Shown here piece after piece: positions 53,749-64,000 of a DNA stretch of 64,000 nucleotides. This DNA comes from Punctularia strigosozonata HHB-11173 SS5 (taxonomy: Eukaryota > Basidiomycota > Agaricomycetes > Corticiales > Punctulariaceae), in the NCBI RefSeq assembly GCF_000264995.1, contig NW_006767442.1, forward strand, positions 834,852 to 898,851, written 5' to 3'. Below the pieces are notes generated by a model. The model was not told where the DNA came from, searched no databases, and was given only the letters and a program-made list of their open reading frames with translations. Numbering within the stretch: position 1 is the stretch's first letter; each line of letters begins with the position of its first letter. The position numbers and the translations under genes were made by a program.

Positions 53749-55046
53749 ATGCTAGCGAAGTCGATCTATCCAACACTTTCTGTCCTCTTCATCGTACTCC
53801 CTACCCTTGCGAGTTCTTTCCAGCTGCGCAACCCATTTGCGACGGAAGAGAGGAATATCTGCGAACGCGAGTCAGAGGTCGAGGAACACAAGGATATCGC
53901 ACCTGTATGGAATTTACACGCAAGGGATGACCCTGCAGTCTCGGTATGCCCATCCACTCCGTTGCTTGGCCAGTGCTCCTTGTACTAACCTTCGCGCAGA
54001 CTCCGAACGCGACGGTTGCGGTTGGCCCTGTTAACGCCGGAGTTGGAAATGTACGTTTATATCTCCTAACACACTCTCGATGCTGACATCTCTGCCAGGT
54101 GAATGTGACCATAGGCAACGTCACGTAAGAATTAGCATGCCCAGCGAGTCGGCTCCTGACGTAGTGTTTGACTTCAGCGTCTCCGCTGGTAACATCGACA
54201 TCGAGAACATCAAGATCGGCAACATTTCGGTCATTGTATCCGTCGCCTTCTCTGGTGTTGGCACGTCTGTGACTGGCATATCGGTTCGCTCTTCTTTGCT
54301 CGCGCGATTCGTGACATGCTTAGGCGAAACATTCAGAGCCCTGCAACCTCTATTGCTAGCTCGACCTCTGGTCCCACCACTATTACTGGCAGCTCGCTTA
54401 CTAGCACTACAACATCGTCTGTAGCTTCAGATGTGAGCGAAGGAGGTCGCTCGATGATGCGACGTATGCTAATTGTATCACCCCAGTTGTCGGCATCGGA
54501 CACTTCCATTGTGACCGCAACTCCGACACCGAGGAGACGTCGCTCAGGCTCTGATGTGGCTGCTCATGTTGGATACAAGCGTCAGGTTTGATTTGAATGC
54601 CCAGTTAACCAAAAGAATTCCAGATGAACGTTCTTTTGCCCCAGGCTTCGTCATCGGACACGCCATCTTCTACATCGGAAGCCTTGACAACTATCACGCC
54701 TGCTACATCCACGTCCTCTGGATCTGCTCCTTCCCCCACCGTATCAGGGGGGGATGTATCCGTCGGCACCGGCTCAATAGGCGCGAGCGTAGGGAACATA
54801 ACGGTTTCAGTATGCATTCTTGAATATTCTGCTAATTCGTCTGGCTGAACCGCTGTCAGGTTGGGAATATCAATATCTCCCTTGGAAACGTCAACTTGAC
54901 CAATGTAACAATTGGGAACATCCTCGTCCTTGTACAACTAGGGGATGCAAATGTAGGAGTTTCTACCCTCGTTTGCAAAACATGCTGATAGCAAGCGTGT
55001 TTGACAGAACAACAGCCTGATTGGTAGTCTATTAGCTGGTGTATAG
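53749..55046 (+). CDS. Secreted GN-repeat protein, copy A (unknown function)
   Basis: Signal peptide MLAKSIYPTLSVLFIVLPTL (cleaved near LASSF), then FQLRNPFATEERNICERE and WNLHARDDPAVS. Module 1 is built from short beta-like repeats with Gly-Asn at turns: ATVAVGPVNAGVGNVNVTIG, SAGNIDIENIKIGNISVIVS. A Ser/Thr-rich linker carries basic pairs (TPRRRRSGSD, HVGYKRQ). Module 2 repeats the style: GGDVSVGTGSIGASVGNITV, VGNINISLGNVNLTNVTIGN, then ILVLVQLGDAN and NNSLIGSLLAGV. Nearly every repeat is bounded by an intron (about nine). Many N-x-T/S sites suggest glycosylation. I know no named family. The dibasic sites look like Kex2 processing points, which is inference. Its paralogue lies 0.7 kb downstream. 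Confidence 0.68.
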
Positions 55047-55331
55047 CGTGCCGGCATATTTCTACGTGCATGATCGAACCCTGCCGAAGAAACATGAGCG
55101 CATATATGAGGCGCTTGGATGAGCTTCTCACGATGCTTGACCTTGAACCGTAACGCTCCTCATCGAGCGTACATCACGTACATCACACAACTCCTGGGGG
55201 AAAAAATCCCATACGCTATGGTACTCGATCAAAGATGCGCTCGTCGGGAGCCCATAAGTACAACGGTCGTATCCCAGACCACCCCGCTGGCGTCATCGTA
55301 CTTCGCTCGGCTCATAAAAAGCCATGAAATA
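55047..55331. other. Spacer between copy A and the MITE
   Basis: About 285 bp of 3' flank; no gene seen. Confidence 0.4.
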
Positions 55332-55552
55332 CTGTAGTTTTACGACCTTAGGTTCGGTCCGCTCCCGGGGGACAGGGGACAGCTGCAAGTTCGGGGCCGT
55401 GGGAAGTTCGCAAACTGACCAGAGTCAGTTAAGATTATTCACACAGTAAGAAATTATATTCTCACGATCAGTTCAGGCGGGGGACAGGGGACCACACGGG
55501 AAATTAGGTTCAGTTCGGGCTGCCAGGGGAACCTAAGGTCGTAAAACTACAG
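55332..55552. mobile_element. 221-bp MITE with 23-bp perfect TIRs and TA duplications
   Basis: The ends 55332-55354 and 55530-55552 are perfect inverted repeats (starting ctgtagttttacgacctta). TA flanks both sides (55330-55331 and 55553-55554), as in Tc1/mariner or Stowaway-like elements. The interior has two near-identical gggggacaggggac motifs but no ORF. Perfect TIRs suggest a recent insertion. It sits between the two GN-repeat genes. Confidence 0.85.
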
Positions 55553-55739
55553 TACACGCCATTCAGTTACACCATGGGAATCAGACTTCCTTGGCTTATC
55601 CGTTGCTACCCTGGACTGCAGCAGTATCCTGGCGCAGGAGCGCGTTCCTGAACTGCTCGCCTCGGAATGGCGTAGGTTATGTGGCCAATTTCGTGTTCAG
55701 AATCTCTCCCGCTAGCATACCGTCCTCTACGACAACGAG

Positions 55740-57074
55740 ATGCTTGTGCCCTCAATTTCTAGACAACTGTTCCCTCTCTTGGTAGTCTCGACTCTGGTGC
55801 AATCCTTCCAGCTCCGCCGTCTTTTCGTCAGCGAGGATCAGAACATGTGCAAGCGAGACGCGGCACCAGAAGACGACAAAGATTTACATCCATCATCCGA
55901 GTGGCAGCTTCGTAGGCGGGATGATCCCGTTATATCGGTTAGTCAGATATCGACAATGAAGGTCGTGGCTAGAGCTGAAGTAGCCGCTTTCCTAGACACC
56001 AAATGTTACAGCGGGTATCGGCCCATCAAGGCTGGAGTAGGCAATGTAAGCCCGTGTTGTAAGCAGTACGTTGGTAGTCTACTGACTTGGTCGTACCCTC
56101 CTCTCGCAGGTGAACGTATCAATCGGAAATGTTACGTGGGTACTCCCAGCTGCATATTGGCCGTGCGTTGTCTGAGCTACCCGTTAGTGTCCAAGCCGGG
56201 AACATCAACGTTGAGAATTTTGTCATAGGGAATATCTCCCTGATCGTATCGGTGGCCTTCTCCGGAGCTGGAACCGTCACGACACCTATTTCGGTGAATT
56301 GAGCCTCATATATACGAGCTCATACGCGGCAGTCCGAGTTGATGTGATACACACAGAGCACCGCTTCATCCATCGCAAGCTCTTCGTCCGGATCTACCAC
56401 GAGCACGAGCGCAGCGGGAACAGACACTACAGTGACCCCAGGCGTAAGTGCCATTACACCCGTATCGCGTTCCAAACCCCCGCATAGTTATTCGTCATCT
56501 TTTACCATAGCAAACTGCTTCTGACTCGGCCGCAACCGGAACCGCAACGGCGCGTAAACGCCACTTTGGCGACGCTGCAGCCGGTGTGGAGTACAAACGC
56601 TAGGCAAGTCGCCGTCCTTGCCGTTTGTTTCAGTGAAGTATCGACTGACAGGGTTCAATACCCGTAGGCGACACCTCCTTCTGATACCTCCCCCGTGACG
56701 ACCATCACGCCCTCCGCGAGCGTCCCGTCTGTCTCGCTACCCGCACCGACGGTGTCGGGTGGGAGCGTCTCCGTCGGTACGGGAGACGTCGGAGTCAGCG
56801 TCGGCAACATCTCCGTCTCCGTATGTTTTCTCTACTGCAACGCGTGAGCGTGTTTATGTACTCATTACGCTACACGTAGGTTGGTAACATCAACGTCACC
56901 CTCGGAGACGTAACAATCAAGAACGTTACCATCGGAAACGTCTTCGTTCTCGTCCAGCTGGGTGACGCTAATGTGAGGATTTTGTCAACTGTTGTAGCCA
57001 TGACTCAAGAGACTGACACACCATACCGCGCACAGAACAACAGTCTGGTCGGCAACCTGCTCGCCGCAGCCTAA
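55740..57074 (+). CDS. Secreted GN-repeat protein, copy B (unknown function)
   Basis: Paralogue of the upstream gene with the same plan. Signal peptide MLVPSISRQLFPLLVVSTLV, then QSFQLRRLFVSEDQNMCKRD and WQLRRRDDPVIS. Module 1: PIKAGVGN, VNVSIGNVT, VQAGNINVENFVIGNISLIV. The linker is Ser/Thr-rich, ending RKRHFGDAAAGVEYKR. Module 2: TVSGGSVSVGTGDVGVSVGN, VGNINVTLGDVTIKNVTIGN, VFVLVQLGDANV and the end NNSLVGNLLAAA. Compared with copy A the signal peptide region and linker differ, but the repeat strands and the last exon are close. Introns fall at the same repeat borders. The dibasic RKR and KR in the linker are again present. Confidence 0.68.
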
Positions 57075-57673
57075 ACTCGGCCTTTTAGTTCTGGGTGTCG
57101 AACCGATCGACATCCTCTCTGAGGACCAATCCTTATACCACGTCGCGTAAGTACGCACTCCTGATCAAACGTTGTACAATACACGACACGTACGCAACCC
57201 GACAGTTTCGAACATACGTTTCATTTGCAGTGGGACTGGCGGGCTATGTATGTATTGAAAAATATGTATGTAACGTGGCATCGCCAGCGTCCAATGAGCA
57301 GCCACGGAAAAGAGTTATGCACGCAATTTCACCGGGACGAGTGCCCCAGAACCAATCGAGGAAGAGACGATACTTCGCAAGGGAACGAACCAATAATTAC
57401 GTCGGAAAGAGAGCGAAGACGAAGAGAGGAGAGACGAGGGAGAGAGAGGGGAGGCTACAACAGCAGAGGGTCGAGAGAGTAAGAACGCATGTGTATGTGA
57501 CGTTTTTAGTATGCCAAAGGGAAAGCGACAGAGAGAGACGTCATGATTGATGATGCTATGAGCTTATTGTTTGATGAGGAGCAAGAAAAGACTACGTCGC
57601 TACGAAAGAGAAGAGGATCAGAGAAAGCAGCCGGAGCAAGAGACAGTCATGAACGAGCAAAGGAGCGGAGATA
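57075..57673. other. Convergent spacer
   Basis: About 600 bp, purine-rich in parts (57400-57540). Small ORFs on the plus strand have low-complexity Arg/Glu content and are not supported. Confidence 0.5.
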
Positions 57674-59869
57674 TCACGACGCATGTCGGATACCAGTGGC
57701 CCCGGTAATGGGCGGTACTGGTACCGGTATAGCCATCATTGGCGATGGCCCCCCATGCGGCCCAACCGGTATCGCGATAATGCCTGTCGGCGCGTACTGA
57801 TACATCACCGGATACCCCGGAGGAGGCGGAGGCGGCATCTGATACCCCAAGTGAGGTTGTTGCGGCGGCGGATAGGGGTATCGTGGCGGGGGCATGTATC
57901 CGTACTGAGGTCCGGGGGTGAATGGTGCCGGCGGCGAAGATTGATACGCCATCCCGGGCAGAGGGAGGGGCAGGGTCGGGACCGCCTGCACGGGCGTCTT
58001 CGTGCTGAGCGGCACGCGCCCGCTGAGTACGGAGCCGCCCCCGCTGCTTTTGGCACGATGGTGTCGCGGTCCGACCGCGTGCGACGGCTGTGGAAGGTGA
58101 TGCGGCATGCAGGGGTTGGCGGTGGGCTGGGGAGTGTGCGTGCGGGCACCGGATGGCTGGTGAGGGCGGGCTTGGGTCTCGAGCAGCCAACCCTCTCGTG
58201 GGCCTTCGATCCATCCCTCACCGCGCGCGGTTGACGTTGAGCTCGACGCCTGTTGCAGATCCGGGAGGCGACGAGGGCCGCGCGATGACGCTAGCGGGCA
58301 CGCGGCGCTCTGAATCGACATGCCGCGCGGACGAGAGGACACGCTGCTCGGGCTGGTATCGTCCATCGGCGGAAGAGGCATAGTCGAACTGCGCGGCGTC
58401 TGGAACAGCGACGACACAAGCTCTTGCGTTGTCATGTGGTGCGCCTTCGCCTCGTCTCCCTCGAGCTCGTCCCCATCGTCATCGAATCCTGGACCAGGCA
58501 TCGCATCGCCAAATACGTCCTTCATGTTCGCCGAAAGCTCGCGCCAGCTCCTGTACTCCCCGTCCTGACCGCCCTCCTCCTTCGCCTTTCCCTTAGCCTT
58601 AGTCTGTGTCTTCTCGGTGTTCTCTGCGTCCTTGTCTCCCTCGTTCTCCGCAGCGTTGTCCTCTCTGTGGGCCGTTGTTGTCGACAGGCGGTCTGGGTCA
58701 AGCAGGACCATGCTCAGATCCGGGAAGCGGTCCAGCTTGCGCGAGAGCGCCTCGAGCTCACTCTGACGCGCACGCTCCCGCTGCATCGACTCCACCATAT
58801 CACGCGTCGTTGCACGACCGCCGCGTCCGCGGGATTTGCTGCGCCGCGTGAGCGAGGCGTTGCGCACGGACGGCGAACGAGAGGCAGGGGCGTAAAATCC
58901 CTCTGCGTCGCGGCGGAGACGGGTCTTGATGGAGGGCGTGACGGGCGTCGGCGCTGGTGAGGCCGGTCGCGATGGGAGTGGGCTAAGAGACTTGGGCTTG
59001 GGTGACGGCGAGCGTGAGGCGCTGAACGCGCTCGTGCGGGAGGATACGTCGTCCGAGCCAAAAAGCGAAGTCGTCGTTGTCGCCGGTGAGAGATCGAGAG
59101 CAGTGGGAGAGAAGATCGAGCCGGGAGAAGGGGAGGACGAGGGAGAGCTACTGCCGCTTGGCTTGCGGCGAGGGAGCTCGGGGGAGACGACACGGGCGTA
59201 TGACCGTATGCGTTGTGGGCGTGGCGTGGAGGCGTCGCGAGGATGAGGGCTGAAGAGGTCGGTGAGGGTGATACGGCTGGTGCTGGTGCTCGGAGCTATA
59301 AAGGGTGAAGTTGAGGGATGGTGACTCAACGAGAAGCGGCGCTGATGCTCACGCTCACGGTCTGCTGCTATGCCGTCGAAGAGCGCTTCGACCTGCGCTC
59401 GCCAGCACGAAGAGGAAGGATCGAGATCGACGGACTTCGGTGCGTCGTCTAGGTGCAGCGCGGGCGCGGAGCTCGCGGACGACGACGACGTTTGCTGCGA
59501 CTCCGGATCCTCCGCCCTACCCACAATCCCGACGCGCTCTTCGTACAGCTGCACCGCGCTCTCCACGGACCGGGTGCCCGGCAGTCCCTCTTTCAGGCAA
59601 ATTTCGGCCTCCGTGACATCCGGCGGAGGTGGCAGGCCTTCGGGCGACGCTTGTCCATGTCCACACCAGCAAAGCAGCTCTTCACGTCGGTGAGGCGGCT
59701 TGGCGGCTTGCGCGATGAACGTGGCCGACGCGCGCTCGTACGGGGTGCCGGGGAAGCCCCAGTGCGCAAGCTCGGGGAGCGTGCGCCACCAAGTGTTGGG
59801 TGCCACGAGCTCCCACTCCTTCCATAAATCATTATCGAGAGCATCCAGATGTAGATCTGATGTGCTCAT
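57674..59869 (-). CDS. Long Ser/Pro-rich, mostly disordered protein (unknown)
   Basis: A single-exon ORF of 731 residues from MSTSDLHLDALDNDLWKEWE. Only the first ~110 residues look folded (LVAPNTWWRTLPELAHWGFP, EELLCWCGHGQASPE). After that the chain is Ser/Pro-rich with many SP/TP sites (SRSPSPKPKSLSPLPSRPAS). A small charged helical part (MQRERARQSELEALSRKLD) is followed by SWRELSANMKDVFGDAM, and a C-terminal Pro/Tyr/Gly tract (MPPPRYPYPPPQQPHLGYQM) resembles a prion-like or phase-separating tail. No family is recognised. Its length with no stop, in one frame, supports a real gene. Phosphorylation-based regulation is inference. Confidence 0.6.
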   Translation of the reverse strand: MSTSDLHLDALDNDLWKEWELVAPNTWWRTLPELAHWGFPGTPYERASATFIAQAAKPPHRREELLCWCGHGQASPEGLPPPPDVTEAEICLKEGLPGTRSVESAVQLYEERVGIVGRAEDPESQQTSSSSASSAPALHLDDAPKSVDLDPSSSCWRAQVEALFDGIAADREREHQRRFSLSHHPSTSPFIAPSTSTSRITLTDLFSPHPRDASTPRPQRIRSYARVVSPELPRRKPSGSSSPSSSPSPGSIFSPTALDLSPATTTTSLFGSDDVSSRTSAFSASRSPSPKPKSLSPLPSRPASPAPTPVTPSIKTRLRRDAEGFYAPASRSPSVRNASLTRRSKSRGRGGRATTRDMVESMQRERARQSELEALSRKLDRFPDLSMVLLDPDRLSTTTAHREDNAAENEGDKDAENTEKTQTKAKGKAKEEGGQDGEYRSWRELSANMKDVFGDAMPGPGFDDDGDELEGDEAKAHHMTTQELVSSLFQTPRSSTMPLPPMDDTSPSSVSSRPRGMSIQSAACPLASSRGPRRLPDLQQASSSTSTARGEGWIEGPREGWLLETQARPHQPSGARTHTPQPTANPCMPHHLPQPSHAVGPRHHRAKSSGGGSVLSGRVPLSTKTPVQAVPTLPLPLPGMAYQSSPPAPFTPGPQYGYMPPPRYPYPPPQQPHLGYQMPPPPPPGYPVMYQYAPTGIIAIPVGPHGGPSPMMAIPVPVPPITGATGIRHAS

Positions 59870-62017
59870 ATGCGTGCGTTGGATAAGATAGTAGGGGAGA
59901 GAAGGAGCCTAAGAGCTAGGAGGCCCGGAAAGTGGTGGCAGTGGCGAGCGTCGGAGGTGGGCGGCTGGGTGGCGGGTGTGGGCAGGATGGAGGGTGCAGT
60001 GAGCGGGAGGAGAATGTGCATGCGCTCGCTGTTGAGGACGATGAGGAGGGGTTCAGGCTCGGGAAGGGGACATCAAAGGCGGAAGCTAGCAGAGCGAGGG
60101 CTGCGGCGGCGACGGTGGCAGGGAACAGAGCAATGGCGGTCACGTGCACTCCTTTTATGTCTGAAATCCGAGACCTCCGAGACTCTCCTGAACGAACTCT
60201 CTCCTGACTCAAGGCAAAAAAATATTTGCACAGATTTATCAGCTCATGGTACATCTGCAATCTGGTCAGCTACTGGCCCTCCTCTACAGGCTCAAGGCAA
60301 CCGCCGTGCAGTCGGGGTCATCATCATACTCGCGCCAGCGTCAGCTACACCGCAGCTCGGGATTAATGCCCAACGCCGTCTCGTAACCACGGATGAATGA
60401 GGACGCACCCCAATACCGTCGGGCACCGGCACGATCCTCCCCGACATGCTCGACAGACGCACCCTTCTGGCTACGAATACGTGTGTTGCGGGCCGGCGCC
60501 GCGCTACGTAAACCGTTCCGTAGGTGACCTCGCCGCCGCGAGGCGGGATGGGCGGCGGTGCCGCGCGCGCACTTCTGTAACTTGTCTGCTCCGATCTCAG
60601 AATCATGCTGCGAGGCTGCAACGTGGATGCACTCGCCACGTCGATCATCTCAGGCATGGGTATCATGGTCATCGTCGCGTTCATCATAACGAATTGTGGT
60701 TTGGGCGTATAGGAAAGGTGTCGCTGGGTGGTTGGGGGAGTTCCACCTCTTGAAGAGGAGGAGATGAAGCGCAGGCCTGAGGTTCCCCTCGCGACGAACT
60801 ACTTTGCTCATAAGGGCGAGTCAGTGTTTCATCTACTGACGTTCGGACGTCCGGCCGCCACCGAGCATTACCCATGCTGATGGTACTAGTTCGGGCTCTA
60901 TGATGGATCTGAATCCGAGCAAGCATCATCCCGATACATGAGCCCTACACCCTTGTGCCACGTCAGTGTTCCCTGATCCCACAGAGCTTTTGAAAATAGA
61001 GAGATGACGACTATCGGACTCGTGTCGCACGGCGCTCGGGAGGCGATAACGCCTTGCTCCATAGACTCCATCCGGTGTTTAACCGCTGAGAATCCGGCAC
61101 ATCGAACATCCCCCGAAAGTTCTTAATCTTCGTTACTTTGCAGCGTACGCGAGCCACGATTGCAACTTGCATTCCGTGTCTAAATAAACGCCACAACCCC
61201 GATACAGTAATCCCATTTGCCACGCTTCACGTGATCTTTGAGTATACCCAGCCCTCCCACGCCCCCCTCCCGCCTTTCATCGCTCTCGAGTCAAATTGCA
61301 GGCCATCGCCCACACAACCTCCTTCGGCTGGTCTGTGCCAAAGCAGAGCGTACACCAACCTCGGACATCTCAGTGCTCGACTCTTTGGTCATGTCTCCGG
61401 CGTTGAGCTGCCCTTGTCGGTAACGATGAGGCCGGAGCCGGGCCGGTGGTTCGTACATTCCGTCATAATGTGTTGCCCCAGTATCGTACGGTGTAACGGA
61501 CTACGTTGGTCAATGAGATGATTTTGCAGAACTTCACGGCAATAGTCGTAGCCGAGCTGTCTGTTATGGCAAGACTCGTGTCTACAGTTGTTGCCTTGCG
61601 AGTTGCAACGCTCTAGGGAACAGAAGGTGTCTGTGGCCCATGACTCGGCAAACAGGTTGCTGTTGCTGGTGAGCAATGCCTATCATAGCGCGCAAGTCTC
61701 GCATAGTGCGCTGACAATCGCCTATACTTACCGCGAATCGAACAGAATACTAGTAATGAAAGACGACGACAAAGCCACAAAGACCATGCAAGAACGCATG
61801 TGCCATGCCCACGATGAACCTCTGAAATTGCCTAGCCATGGACAGGGCCACCATCACCTAGCGACTCAACCGACCACACTTGCGCCACGCTGATCGTCTT
61901 TGTGTGCTGCAATATATAAGCATGCTACTTGCTGCCCCCTAACCCGACAGTACTCCCTTTCAGGGACTCGGTCTATCCATCCACCTGCCATTCTATCCGT
62001 TCTCAAGGCACCAAAAC
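59870..62017. other. Long unassigned region
   Basis: About 2.1 kb with no gene I can support. The largest ORFs (a minus-strand one at 60292-60687 with MILRSEQTSYRSARAAPPPI, and a plus-strand one at 61588-61893) have no family motif and overlap other ORFs. It presumably holds promoters of both flanking genes and possibly a small unknown gene. Confidence 0.4.
61912..61918 (+). promoter_or_regulatory. TATA box of the right-edge gene
   Basis: atatata(ag) about 100 bp before the proposed ATG at 62018. Confidence 0.4.
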
Positions 62018-64000
62018 ATGCACGGGATGTATGCTGCTCCTCCCACTCCGCGTATCTCCAACATCCAGGACTGGGTGCGTGCACCCTTGTATGCCACATT
62101 TGCGTATAGCTCGCTGACCCTCGTTCGTTGATACAGACTCGATCTCGCTCCGCGGGCGTAGCCGAGTGTATGCGTGCAGATAACGACGGCGCGTTCCCTG
62201 TCCTCGTCGAGTCTGAGGAAGGAGAGCCAGAGCGAAAGAGCCCCGAACCGTCTTTGTCGTCCTCGGCCACACTCACAGGCTCCTCCGATGACGAACCACC
62301 CTCGGAAGCCGAACAAATCAAACAAGCGTGGCGCGCTAAGCAGCAGATCCGCAAAGCAAGGAATCGGCATTCGCAGGTATATGAGAAGGAAAACGGGGAT
62401 GCTATGCATAGTCCCGAGCTCGAGCTACCGGTCTTCTACGACCTGCAGATGCCTATGCCCGGCAGCCCGACGCCAGTGGCATTCGCCGAACCAGGGACCC
62501 CACGAAGTTTGACAAGGCCGGTGCCGGTGCCACCCAGGAGGAGGCCTCCGCCGACGTGGGACGGCGCCGTCCCTGCTTCACTGGAGACATCTCGCAAGAG
62601 CCCGACACTTTCGACGATACACGAACCTCCGACTGCGACGCGCTCCTCGACAATGCCGATGCCGGTGCCACCGAGGAGGAAGCCACCACCGACGTGGGAC
62701 GGTGGCGCCTCGGTCCCCACCGAACAGATTCGCAGGAGCCCAATCCTCCAGACGTCCGCAGAGCCCTTGACCCCTCACCGCTCCGTCACAACACCGATGT
62801 CGATGTCGATGCCGTTGCCCCCGATGGACTTATCGCGCCCACCGCCCAAGATGTGGCGATCAACGACCATCGACGAGATCCGCGCCCCGACCGGGTTCTG
62901 CCACGTCGCCAGCGGCGTCGATGCACTCCTCGCGATGGAGCAGCAGCGCCAAGACGAGACTGCCCGGGTGCGAGCCTGCCAATCGGTGCCGCCTCCCTCC
63001 CCGCCGCCTACGACGGGCGAGCGATCGAGCCGATCGATCTTCCGCTGCTTTACGCCATCCCGCCCGCCGTCCAAGACGCGCTCGCGCTCGCGCGGCCGCC
63101 CGGTTATCAGCGGCCCATCCAACGTCCAACATGGCGTGTTCCTTGGTCCAGGGAGCATCGAGATGCCCCGCCCCGTCAAAGCGCCGCCATCGCCCATGCT
63201 AGCGATCAGCAAGGAGGTGGATTCGAAGTCTCCTCCCTCCCCGTCCCTCTCGGGCCCGCGCCCGCTTCCGACTCCGCCTCGGGACCTGGACCGCACGCGC
63301 GTTGAGGGCATGCTCGCCGCGCTCGGGCCGTGCCATAGTCCGCGAAACAGCCCCTGCCCCAGTCCTCAAGTGCTTAGCGCCGCCTTGGCCGAGAAACAGG
63401 AGCTCCCTGTGCCTGACCCGATCCCGGCTCCTATATATGCGCGACCGCAGCCCGCAGTGGAGAGAAAGATCAAGCGAAAGCCCGTGCCCATCTACGACGC
63501 GGAGAACGATGTGATCATATATCCGCAATCGCGTTCCTCCCCGGCCACGACGTCGGCATTGGCGTCGGCGTCAGCATCGAGCGATTCCGTGCATGTTCAG
63601 GACGGCGCGGAAGGGCGCAGCTCGGTAGATGGCCTCGCTGAACCGACGGTGCCTAGGAGCCCGAGCCCGAGCGCGATACGCGCTGCCCTCGCGTGGGCAG
63701 GCTCTCCGGAGGCGGACGGGGTTCTGGCCGATGCGAAGGAGGATGCAGAGACGCTGGTCCACGACGACGATGCCGGTAATGTGCCAATGGTCGACCCCGT
63801 CGCAACCAGCAGCCCATCGGACTCAGGCATCTCGTTTCTGCCTGACCTCACGGATGCAGCCGACGAGGTCGACGAAGAACCCAGCGCTGGCGCTGGTCGT
63901 GGGGCGGACGTGAAGCGAATCAGCATCTTGGAGCGGATCCTGACGGAGATGCGGGAGACGGTCGGCGCGGACGCCGAGAGCTGCTTCGAGGTCGACTCGG
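62018..64000 (+). CDS. Pro-rich disordered protein, 3' end beyond window
   Basis: Exon 1 (62018-62074) codes MHGMYAAPPTPRISNIQDW. A 62-bp GT-AG intron leads in phase to an exon starting TRSRSAGVAECMRADNDG that stays open to the window edge (over 600 codons). Visible parts: an acidic/Ser stretch, EAEQIKQAWRAKQQIRKARN (helical), then near-repeats PVPVPPRRRPPPTWDG, PMPVPPRRKPPPTWDG and PLPPMDLSRPPPKMW, which look like SH3-binding polyproline repeats. Then come GFCHVASGVDALLAMEQQ, Pro/Ser linkers, RKIKRKPVPIYDAENDVIIY and an acidic end with ERILTEMRETVGADAE. No named family recognised. Other ORFs in the other frames here are shadows. Confidence 0.6.

Noticed and set aside
62556-63305. 249-codon plus-strand ORF
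   Set aside because: A shadow of the long open frame that starts at 62018 and runs off the window; the chosen frame has no stop and repeated motifs.
1-64000. CRISPR arrays, phage, LTR or other capsid-bearing elements
   Set aside because: No spaced direct repeats, integrase, reverse transcriptase, gag or capsid-like frames were seen; the window is eukaryotic.

Overview
The window looks like nuclear DNA from an agaricomycete basidiomycete, most likely a wood-decay fungus (possibly Polyporales). Genes are dense and broken by many introns of about 50-70 bp. The gene set fits: a CBM1-bearing acetyl esterase, a trifunctional TRP1 gene, a DUF6535 membrane protein, a priA-like cysteine-rich secreted protein, NoxR, an Erv2-type oxidase, an H-type lectin and a Tc1/mariner-like transposase with introns. 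No bacterial or viral block was seen. The exon joints given here were worked out by eye from reading frame, splice signals and family motifs.

Layout. 1-6.2 kb: a pinin-family splicing factor (minus, cut by the left edge), a short SRP72, inositol-3-phosphate synthase, and a secreted GDSL/CE16 acetyl esterase with CBM1. 7-11.6 kb: a 2H phosphoesterase, then a TPR protein whose C-terminal half is duplicated in tandem. 12-20.5 kb: cytosolic asparaginyl-tRNA synthetase, an APH-type kinase-like protein, an unknown 237-aa protein, LSM4, a small cysteine-containing protein and an Erv2 sulfhydryl oxidase. 20.7-28.9 kb: a foldback MITE, tRNA-Thr(CGU) with an intron, a Clr4/Suv39-like H3K9 methyltransferase, a MITE with TA duplications, and a DDE transposase. 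29-37 kb: a multi-pass membrane protein, TRP1 (GATase-IGPS-PRAI), a triple-repeat H-type lectin and a steryl ester lipase. 37.6-42.1 kb: two NoxR (p67phox-like) genes facing each other. 42.9-53.1 kb: a priA-like protein, a four-TM protein, a peroxisomal-type carrier, a hotdog thioesterase, a DUF6535 protein and 3-hydroxyacyl-CoA dehydrogenase. 53.7-57.1 kb: two tandem secreted proteins of GN-rich beta-repeat type, separated by a 221-bp MITE. 57.7-64 kb: two long, low-complexity Ser/Pro-rich proteins, the second open through the right edge.

Functional links. Most genes are housekeeping and unrelated to each other. Several pairs are divergent and probably share promoters: pinin/SRP72, AsnRS/APH, unknown/LSM4, TRP1/lectin, carrier/thioesterase and DUF6535/HADH. 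Points most worth a second look are the NoxR inverted pair, the tandem GN-repeat secreted proteins with dibasic sites in their linkers, the open frame running from the TPR partial copy into the 2H phosphoesterase, an SRP72 that seems to lack its middle, three GC-AG introns, and a H3K9 methyltransferase with an altered NHSC motif next to transposons.
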